Part shown: piece by piece, positions 9,687 through 16,109 of the stretch | How positions within the stretch are numbered: position 1 is the first letter of the stretch | Layout of the letters: every line of letters starts with the position of its first letter | Notes under the pieces: generated by a model | Database searches by the model: none | What the model saw: the letters and a program-made list of their open reading frames with translations, nothing else | Told to the model about the DNA's origin: nothing | Assembly (NCBI GenBank): GCA_964058845.1 | Contig: CAXKVR010000872.1 | Coordinates: 1 to 16,109, forward strand | Source: Carex sylvatica | Taxonomy: Eukaryota > Streptophyta > Magnoliopsida > Poales > Cyperaceae | Length of the DNA: 16,109 nt | Reading direction: 5' to 3' | Translations under genes and position numbers: made by a program

Positions 9687-10014
9687 TGTAACAATTCAAG
9701 TATGAGACAGACACAAGATTTAACGAGGTTCAGTACCAATTTGGTACCTACGTCCTCCACACCCACACACACTCTTTTTATTTCTTTTCTTCTTAATGTA
9801 TATTTTAAATGAGAGGGAGAGAAGAATATATAGAAAAAGAGAATAACAACCTTATAAACAATCTTCTAAGAATCAGAAATAATATTCTAAAATCAGGAAA
9901 CAAATAACTCAGAAATAAAGGAAATAATTTGTCGTCTTCCTTCTTTGGTTTGGCAGTGCAGGTACACGGTCCGTGTATAGGTGTATACGGACCGTGTATA
10001 CATCTGTTTCAACA
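9687..10014 (-). repeat. copia 5' LTR (about 328 bp)
   Basis: The - strand begins TGTTGAAACAGATG at 10014 and ends GAATTGTTACA at 9687, giving the expected TG...CA ends with a short TGTT/AACA-type inverted terminus. A TATA-like TTTTCTATATATTC lies in the - strand complement of about 9823-9836 and could be the LTR promoter. Near its 5' end the LTR holds two ACGGTCCGT-type 9-mers (9966-9974, 9987-9995); the first sits in a 15-bp palindrome (9963-9977). Only one LTR is present, so the 5' boundary rests on the TG and on family expectation. Confidence 0.7.
9963..9998. repeat. paired near-palindromes in the LTR, 21 bp apart
   Basis: TACACGGTCCGTGTA (9963-9977) is a perfect palindrome around its central base. 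A second core, ACGGACCGT, lies at 9987-9995, exactly 21 bp further. The same pair spacing occurs at 9350/9371, 9112/9133 and 7653/7674 in the internal region. Confidence 0.85.
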
Positions 10015-10094
10015 AATTTTAGTATATATAACTAAAATTTTAAAATCATAGGAGTGGCTTAGCCACCTTTTGAATAACTTTAGATCTGCCCCTG
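10014..10094 (-). repeat. possible terminus of a non-autonomous hAT-like element next to the LTR
   Basis: Read on the - strand from 10094, the sequence starts CAGGGGCAGATCTA, similar to the CAGGGGCGGA-type ends common in plant hAT elements. It continues through GTGGCTAAGCCAC to a 10-bp-arm inverted repeat, AAATTTTAGT/ACTAAAATTT (10014-10023, 10031-10040), abutting the LTR. The opposite terminus was not found, so this is a resemblance only. Confidence 0.3.
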
Positions 10095-10259
10095 GTCTCA
10101 TCTCCTTGTAAACAAATATGAATAATGAATGAAATATATTACTTAATAAACAAAATCGGAGAAGAGAGAGAGCAAACCAAAATGCACAAAAAAGAAGTCA
10201 GAGAAGAATCACTATGACACAGCACGAGAGCAGAGGCTTAGAGATTAAGGTTATATGGA

Positions 10260-10339
10260 GGTCAATTGATCTTCATTTTTTTCTAATTTTTTTTATTTGT
10301 ATATGCAATTTTCTATATAATTTACAATAAAATGTTGTA
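10260..10339 (+). repeat. dispersed direct repeat, copy 2
   Basis: It begins GGTCAATTGATCTTCATTTT and ends AAAATGTTGTA, matching copy 1 at 6263-6342 with the same internal distance. Just right of it, AAATTGACCTC (about 10347) is inverted relative to the start GAGGTCAATT, so this copy may belong to a small inverted-repeat element ending near 10415 (GATCTCCATAT versus ATATGGAGGTC). Confidence 0.5.
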
Positions 10340-10843
10340 GATACTGTAAATTGACCTCATTTATAGTACACAAAGTTTATATGATTGACTTCAATTCATG
10401 TTTGATCTCCATATTTTAAAGGTCTAATTCTACTCTTATACGAGAGAGAAGTTGAAGAGGAGAAGAGACATAAGTGGAATTTTTTTTAAAACACGATTTC
10501 TGTCCCGTGAGAAAAAAAAATCTATCACTTTTTTGGACAACATAAATGCTTGATAGTTATAAATTGTGAAACTATAATGATAAAGAATCAAACATTACCA
10601 TATATTTGTTCCTTTCCAGTTTTGTTAAACATGATAATGAAATTATAATAACAATGAATCATCTATTAAAAACACAAACTAAATACCTCCTTACATCTGA
10701 TTGTTTGGAATGAGATGTATTTACCATTCATTTTTCCGGCATTTAATAAAATATGAAAACATAAAATAATTAGATCAGACTTCGTGAAAAAAAATTCCCA
10801 CACACTGCGCTCCGTGGCATGCGCTCTTAGGTGGTGTTTGATT

Positions 10844-10916
10844 GTGGTCTAAAATTTTAAAGGTCTAAATTAGTTTTTCTAACTTAGGCCAGTCTAAGTT
10901 AATTATATTTGATTAA
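10844..10916 (+). repeat. diverged direct repeat, copy A
   Basis: GTGGTCTAAAATTTTAAAGG followed by TCTA, and later GTTAATTATATTTGAT. A related stretch lies at 11463-11535: GTGGTTTAATTTTAGAGGTC with TAGTTAATTCATATTTGAT. Order and spacing agree apart from small gaps. Confidence 0.4.
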
Positions 10917-11366
10917 GTTTTAAAGTTATATCATCGTTTAAGTTTCTATTTATTTGGTTGAAATGAGGTGACTTAAGCATATAATTTTATTTTATTTTTC
11001 ATCCATTGCTGCAGTTAAAATAGAAATAAGGTCACGTCCGCTCCTCCTTGTTTAGTTGAATTTGTCGTAATAGCACTGCATACAAACCAGACAAAATTCT
11101 ATATAGTGCAATAGAGTACGGACTTTTTTTCTTCTATAGTTTTTCATGCATGCAATTAAACTTGGGGCAAGACCATCAACACATAAGTTTATGAACAATA
11201 TTTAGTTTTTGAACATAACATAGCCAAATAGAAATAAAGTCTTACGTAGTTTATAATTGTTAATAAGTTAATACACATAATGTCAAAATAAAATAAGATT
11301 TTACATAGTATTATCGGATCAAAAAGAGAATGAGTTTCACAAAATAATGAAAATAGGGAAAGCATT

Positions 11367-11370
<4 letters not shown>

Positions 11371-11408
<38 letters not shown>
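11371..11408. repeat. (TA)19 microsatellite
   Basis: A pure TA dinucleotide run of 38 bp, flanked by TTTCAC on the left and GAATTATT on the right. Confidence 0.95.
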
Positions 11409-11412
<4 letters not shown>

Positions 11413-11462
11413 TATTGCATCAACAACTAAAGATTTAGGACCGTTGATGTTCCACCTAAAAA

Positions 11463-11535
11463 GTGGTTTAATTTTAGAGGTCTAGCTTTAGATTTAGATC
11501 TAGTTTGACCGACCTAGTTAATTCATATTTGATGG
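11463..11535 (+). repeat. diverged direct repeat, copy B
   Basis: Partner of 10844-10916; see that entry for the shared blocks. The two copies are 619 bp apart in the same orientation. Confidence 0.4.
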
Positions 11536-11632
11536 AATAATCAAAACCTATATCTCTTATTCCATAATTTAGGCATCAATTACATGATCTTATCATTTTT
11601 TTTTTTGGTTCTTACATAGTTCGGAGCACTTC

Positions 11633-11833
11633 GGAGTAGGTCTGATGCCCATTAGACCTACTTTGATTCGATGGGTGATATGGGCATCCAATTGCATCAA
11701 GATTCATGCGCTCTGTATTAAAATCCGTATGTAATTTTTATCAATTTCCGTACGCACAGAATTTAATGCTAATCGTACGGTAATAAAGCTAATTGAACCT
11801 AAAAGTAGATCCAATGTCCATCGGACCTACTCC
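11633..11833. mobile_element. 201-bp MITE-like element with 32-bp imperfect terminal inverted repeats
   Basis: The left end (11633-11664) begins GGAGTAGGTCTGATG and runs to CTACTTT. The right end (11802-11833), reverse-complemented, begins GGAGTAGGTCCGATG and runs to CTACTTT. About five of 32 positions differ, nearly all transitions. Each end is also a hairpin (AGTAGGTCT...AGACCTACT on the left, AGTAGATCC...GGACCTACT on the right). No coding capacity. I could not see a clear target-site duplication, so the superfamily is open. Confidence 0.6.
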
Positions 11834-12108
11834 TATCTCGATCTTCCAAAGTAAAGACAGGAATACTACATTACACCCATATCATAAACCCACCCTTGAT
11901 TTGCCAGCCTATGCATGCGCTATGAAAAGATCCTCTTGAGTCCTGATTCTGGAGTTTCGTTTGAGTTCGGATTTTCCGTGATTACCATATTTGCAGAAAA
12001 AGATCGCCAATCAGAAATTAATGATGGGCAGTCTTGCTTCTATAGCTTGCAGTGCACGTAGGCTGACTTACAATTGTTATTTCCACATGTACAATTTAAT
12101 TTAGTTAG

Positions 12109-12117
12109 CATACAACC
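12109..12117. repeat. target-site duplication, left copy (CATACAACC)
   Basis: Directly abuts the left arm of the 425-bp hairpin element. The identical 9-mer recurs on its right side. Confidence 0.75.
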
Positions 12118-12542
12118 GAGGTTGGCTACTATGCTTATATAAGCATATCTCCACATATGTTTATAACTCATTTTTGTGTTTCCAATATCCAAATGGTCGA
12201 TCTGAACCGTTAGATGTGATCTCTATATTGAAATGTGCTTGGAGACCAAATTTTACATTTTTCTGAATTTTTTTACTATTTATTAAGCCACTTTGAAAAT
12301 CGCTGATCCAACGGTGGCTTAACAAAACAGTAAAATCAGAAGCCACCGTTGGATCAGATATTTTCAAAGTGGCTTAATAAATAGTAAAAAAATTCAGAAA
12401 AATGTAAAATTTAGTCTCCAAGCACATTTCAATATAGAGATCACATCTAATGGTTCAGATCGACCATTTGGACATTGGAAACACAAAAATGAGTTATAAG
12501 CATATGTGGAGATATGCTTATATAAGCATAGTAGCCAACCTC
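12118..12542. mobile_element. 425-bp foldback MITE (Mutator- or hAT-like), near-perfect hairpin
   Basis: The two arms, 12118-12320 and 12340-12542, are each 203 bp and reverse complements with about six mismatches by eye (about 97%). They are separated by a 19-bp loop. The ends are GAGGTTGGCTACTATGC and its complement. Subterminally there is a perfect palindrome, GCTTATATAAGC. CATACAACC occurs at 12109-12117 and again at 12544-12552, one base beyond the right arm, which is an 8-9 bp target-site duplication. Long inverted repeats with a 9-bp duplication fit non-autonomous Mutator-like elements; 8 bp would fit hAT. There is no transposase. The small ORF across the right arm is a by-product of the palindrome. 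Confidence 0.88.
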
Positions 12543-12543
12543 A

Positions 12544-12552
12544 CATACAACC
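12544..12552. repeat. target-site duplication, right copy (CATACAACC)
   Basis: Identical to 12109-12117. One extra base (A, 12543) separates it from the end of the matched arm, which leaves the duplication length ambiguous between 8 and 9. Confidence 0.75.
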
Positions 12553-13485
12553 CATATATTTTTTTCTCCTTTTAATTTCTATATATTATAATTCAATTAA
12601 GTTATTTTATTATCATTTATAAAAATTTATAGTATTTGTTGTTATATTAAAATGAATAACTATATAATTTAATTCTCCATAACTTGGTACAGTTTGAAAA
12701 CGTGTTCCTTCAAATTAAAATCTTGCGCGGCCTCAACTTCCTTGGACCAATAATTACAAGTTGGTTTACAAGAAGAGTTAAGACGCGCGATACTGCATTA
12801 CCTATTTTTAGAAACTATGCTACAACAAAGGACGACAGACTACATGTAAAAAAACTAGTTTAAAAATGGGAATACGCAAGGAGCAAACCTAAGGTCAAAG
12901 GGCGGTCAAATACAAACAATTAATGCAATCTCAACGAAATTATTTTATTCGTTTATCCGAACTGTATTGTATTTGACGAGATAGGTATGAGCTAACTTTT
13001 TTCCCTTTTTGTTAATATAACGAATATAAATGCAGTAAGGAAACAAATATTAGATTAATTATCGGATAAAAGTACGAGTATGAACTATTTTATAATCCTT
13101 ATTCTATAGAGTAATTAATAAATGTAAAATTATATATGATATTTTTTATTTATAGGTATAACTATATAATTTTATCATAATGATGACATTCATTATACGG
13201 TATTTTATATAAGTTTAAATATAGTAATTTTTGATGAAACCAAGTTATTCAATATTATATATAGTTAATTTTCAATGAGTAATTTATAACAAAATTAATT
13301 TATACAACATTTTATATTGTTTTATTTAATTAATAATTTATATGTTTAAAATAAAATGATTAAAAAATATATTCTATAGTCTATAATATTGCGTATATGA
13401 TGTGTTTAATATATTTTGAATTAAATTATATAAATCATCATTTTATTCAATAATTATTTATTATTAATTTATTGTCTATTATTTT
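12553..13485. other. AT-rich intergenic region
   Basis: No gene and no long ORF. The 13000-13480 part is extremely AT-rich, with many TATA/AATT strings. I see no clear inverted or direct repeat beyond that composition. Confidence 0.5.
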
Positions 13486-13966
13486 GGTTTGGATAGGAGC
13501 TAGAATAGCTAGAATAGTGAAATTTAAGAATAGTAAATGAGAATAGAGAAAAAATAGTGATTTTCAGATTATTGTGAAAATGGTGCTATTCGGATTAGTA
13601 AAAATATTGTTTGGATTGTACATGTGGAATAGTGAATAGCTGTAACCAATAACAAATAGTGTTAACAAAGTGTTAATTAAGAGAAAAGATAGGCAAGTGG
13701 AATCTTAAACGAATTGTCACGGCGTGGAGATAAGTGGTGTAAAATTTGTCATTTAGGAGGATTGTGTTAGCAGAAATTCGAAAAGGAAGTATTTCTTTTC
13801 TCTCTCTTCACACTTCAAAATAGTAGTTATTCTAATATTTACAAGGAATAGAAAATAACAACTATAACGACTATTCTGAATAGCAAAAATGTTGTTTGAA
13901 TACACATTATTACTCTGAATAACTACTATTTTAGAATAGGCTCTATTCTGGTGTCATTCAAATATA
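13486..13966. repeat. GAATAG-rich MITE-like repeat block
   Basis: The hexamer GAATAG or its complement CTATTC recurs over a dozen times in about 480 bp. The left edge TTTGGATAGGAGCTAGAATAG resembles the reverse complement of the right edge, TTTGAATGACACCAGAATAG (complement of about 13943-13962), as degenerate inverted ends. Internal copies start TTGTTTGGAT (about 13609) and TTGTTTGAAT (about 13891). Non-coding. Confidence 0.45.
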
Positions 13967-14296
13967 GTTTTAATAAATAAGAATAGAATACGAATGAAAA
14001 TAAAACTCTACGGATAAAAATAAAATATAAGTAAAACGAATTTTACATGGATATAAAATTCTGGCATCCGATTCATATGACATCCATTTAGACATCTGAT
14101 TGTAGTTTGCATTCCGTTTAGGACGCATGAATGGTCAAAGGTGTTAACGTTATGGAATACCTCCACTTTGCTATTTAGAGCATGAGCTTGCATCTAGAAA
14201 GGTCATTTTGGTAAACTTGCTTCGTAATTAAGTGGCGGGACGAATCATCGTTCTTCTTATTAATTGACGAGCCCTTTTAAGTCAGGCAAATATTGA

Positions 14297-14334
14297 TCAA
14301 TCGGTGCCTAGCCTAGCTAGGAATGACCGATTGA
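14297..14334. promoter_or_regulatory. nested palindrome just upstream of the ABCG TATA box
   Basis: TCAATCGGT (14297-14305) and ACCGATTGA (14326-14334) are perfect inverted repeats. They enclose the 10-bp palindrome CCTAGCTAGG (14312-14321), and the two centres differ by only one base. The structure ends four bases before the TATA-like tract. A binding site for a dimeric regulator is inference. Confidence 0.4.
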
Positions 14335-14337
14335 GCC

Positions 14338-14348
14338 TTTATATATAT
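14338..14348 (+). promoter_or_regulatory. putative TATA box of the ABCG gene
   Basis: TTTATATATAT about 100 bp upstream of the ATG at 14440, at a spacing that leaves a short 5' UTR of roughly 60-70 bases. A second TA-rich string (TGTATATTGG) follows closely and could serve instead. Confidence 0.5.
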
Positions 14349-14439
14349 TGTATATTGGGGGAGAAAGTTAAAAGAGGGGCTTAATTCTTCAACGATCGAT
14401 TAATTAATTAACCAAGGTGACGCTAGGCGGGACGAGAAA

Positions 14440-16109
14440 ATGGCAGCCGCACCGGATCATGTAAGCGATTTTATTTACGTGATAGATGAAGGGATTCTGG
14501 CTGGAGATCAGCACTTCAATCGTCCTTCCAATGCCGAGACGGTTGAGGAAGACGAGAAGGAACTGTTGTGGGCCGCCATGGAACGGATCCCCTCTCTCAA
14601 TCGCAGCAACTTTGCAATTGTCCCGCACTATGCATCGATCGCCACCTCTCAATCTCTTGAGCTCGTCGATGTTCGCAAGCTCGACCCCCGCAAGCGCAGC
14701 CTTGTCCTTCAAGAGGCACTCGCCACCCCTGAGCAGGACAACTTCAATTTCTTGTCTCGACTCAAGGCTCGCTTTGATGCGTACGTTGTTATATGTTTTT
14801 TTAGTAATAAATAAGTTATCAAGAGATGCTAATAAGCCTTGTGATTTGAACATCAATTATAGAGTAGGGCTTGAAGTACCCAAAGTCGAAGTAAAGTTCG
14901 AAAACTTGAATATATCTACCAAGGTTCATGTTGGTAGCAGAGCGTTACCTTCTCTCACCAATTACGTCAATGATATTACTGAGGTAAAGTAAAAGTTCCC
15001 TCTTTATATATCTGAATTCTGATCAATCAACTCAACTCTGTTTTTTTGTAATGGTATCATCTCTCCGTTTAAATTGATTATAATTCTCTCATACATCAAA
15101 TTTTCGTAAGAAAGAATAACCTTGAATAAGGAAAATCCAAAAGGATTTTATAAATAAATTCTATATTCAAAAGTTGATGTACGGTATGTTGGTGCAGCAA
15201 CTTCTGATATCCATGCATGCTCTGCGACCCAAAAAACACACTCTCACCATTTTGGACAATGTCAGCGGCGTCATCAAACCTGGAAGGTCAATTTTCACTT
15301 TTTTCTTTGACTCACCTTTACTCTACAAAGTAGGTCAGAATTTCTTTTGTTCACGAAAAATGAGAGTGATTTTGTATTGTTCTATACAATGAACTATAGT
15401 TGATTAATGATTGCTGATTTAATTGTTCTTTTGGTGCGTAGAATGACATTGTTGTTGGGGCCTCCTGGATCGGGGAAATCTACCCTGTTGCAAGCTCTTG
15501 CTGGCAAATTAGATGCTCAGCTGAAGGTCTTGGTCTAATCTCTTTAGAACATTGAGTTAAATTCATTCTCCTTCATTGACAGTATATGCATATAATTTAA
15601 ATTGATTTTTTTGTTTTGACTTCGATGTGAATATATATCTACATTGGTCAGAACCAAATATATGAACTTGATCTTATGACAACTTGAACATGTCATTTAT
15701 TCTTGTTCTTAATTTGGATTAATGCCGTACCAATAAATTATGGGTATATGAATGTTATAAGGTTTTTCATACAGAAAAGTAAACTGCTCATCTTCTGCTT
15801 CTTTCTTCCTGTACATAATTTGAGTTGATTTCATATTGATTTTTCTCAGAAATCGGGAAAAATAAGTTACAATGGATGTGGCCTTAATGAGTTCTATGTA
15901 CAAAGGACTTGTGCTTATATCAGCCAGACAGACAATCATATTGGTGAAATGACCGTTCGAGAGAATTTTAATTTTGCTGCACAATGCCAAGGTGCAAGCC
16001 AAAGCTGGCAAGGTATCACTCCGTAACTTACCTTTTTTTTCATTCTTAACCCCCATTTTTGTTTCTGGAAACCACATTATTTTTTTCATAGTTTTTTTTT
16101 TTTTTTCAT
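14440..16109 (+). CDS. PDR-type ABCG transporter, N-terminal five exons (partial; possibly ABCG31-like)
   Basis: Exons visible are 14440-14780, 14863-14983, 15198-15286, 15442-15526 and 15850-16012. All have GT-AG borders and keep phase, giving 266 residues plus one base. The gene then enters an intron and leaves the window. Full-size PDR proteins are about 1,400 residues with the order NBD-TMD-NBD-TMD and pump small molecules across the plasma membrane. Visible: the PDR N-terminus ([39 protein letters not shown] with VKFENL), [20 protein letters not shown], Walker [10 protein letters not shown] at 190-198, and Q-loop [16 protein letters not shown] with Q238. The string [16 protein letters not shown] and FAAQCQGAS remind me most of the ABCG31 group (ABA and surface-lipid transport in Arabidopsis), but that is from memory. 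FAARCQG is the commoner form; here Arg is Gln. Start context GAAAATGGCA is good. No stop or frameshift in the visible exons. Confidence 0.92.

Larger units (their letters stand above)
7027..10014 (-). mobile_element. degenerate, 3'-truncated Ty1/copia LTR retrotransposon
   Basis: Read on the - strand the order is 5' LTR (10014-9687), primer binding site, gag with zinc knuckle, protease, integrase, then the start of reverse transcriptase. Integrase before reverse transcriptase defines the Copia superfamily. The copy is dead. It has an in-frame TAG at gag codon 33, frameshifts near 9240, 7980 and 7548, three TAG stops in integrase, and an abrupt end in reverse transcriptase near 7027. The rest of reverse transcriptase, RNase H, the polypurine tract and the 3' LTR are missing. 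I found no LTR-like copy to the left within the window. The left boundary is taken where the conserved reading (SPVAKLNTV) stops matching the family. Confidence 0.85.
10340..11632. other. AT-rich intergenic region with repeat relics
   Basis: No gene was recognised and there is no long ORF. It contains a diverged direct repeat (10844-10916 and 11463-11535), the start of which (GGTGGTGTTTGATTGTGGTC) resembles ends of plant MITE insertions, and a (TA)19 microsatellite at 11371-11408. Confidence 0.5.

Noticed and set aside
11371..11408. TA run considered as a functional element (promoter or matrix attachment)
   Set aside because: It is a simple microsatellite; nothing nearby supports a function.
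12161..12367. 68-codon - strand ORF
   Set aside because: Lies across the loop and arms of the hairpin MITE; its openness comes from the inverted repeat and it has no family likeness.
14404..14856. 150-codon - strand ORF opposite ABCG exon 1
   Set aside because: Shadow of a strongly supported coding exon on the + strand; it also runs into the intron.
15709..16089. 126-codon - strand ORF near the right end
   Set aside because: Overlaps ABCG exon 5 and its introns antisense; AT-rich, Lys/Ile-rich product without motifs.
1..16109. CRISPR array, tRNA/rRNA genes or a prokaryote-type defence system
   Set aside because: No regularly spaced identical repeats with unique spacers, no cloverleaf recognised, and all genes have plant introns.

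Overview
This is plant nuclear DNA, most likely from a eudicot. The evidence is GT-AG introns, AT-rich spacers, plant-type proteins (a UDP-apiose/UDP-xylose synthase and a full-size PDR/ABCG transporter), a Ty1/copia retrotransposon primed by initiator tRNA-Met, and several short inverted-repeat elements. The species cannot be named from the sequence.

Gene-bearing left part (1-5551). The window opens in the last coding exon of an unrecognised + strand gene (2-241). A complete three-exon + strand gene for a DUF455 ferritin-like protein follows (870-2499, 323 codons). Tail-to-tail with it lies a complete eight-exon - strand gene for UDP-D-apiose/UDP-D-xylose synthase (5551-3278, 388 codons). 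All exon joins in both genes keep phase and match the expected protein.

Transposon-rich middle (about 5600-14300). A dead copia element on the - strand runs from a 5' LTR at 10014-9687 to an abrupt end inside reverse transcriptase near 7027. It has no 3' LTR and carries frameshifts and several in-frame stops. Its LTR and three of its inter-domain linkers carry pairs of a 9-bp near-palindrome (ACGGTCCGT) whose members are always exactly 21 bp apart. This is the most unusual signal in the window. Further right are a 201-bp element with 32-bp inverted ends, a (TA)19 microsatellite, a 425-bp perfect-length hairpin MITE (203-bp arms, 19-bp loop, 8-9 bp target duplication), and a GAATAG-rich repeat block.

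Right end (14338-16109). The first five exons of a PDR-type ABCG transporter gene (+ strand) begin at 14440. They include the first Walker A and Q-loop, and the window ends in the following intron. A nested palindrome sits directly upstream of the likely TATA box.

The genes do not form a pathway or operon. They are independent plant genes separated by repeats. I found no RNA genes, CRISPR array or prokaryote-like system.
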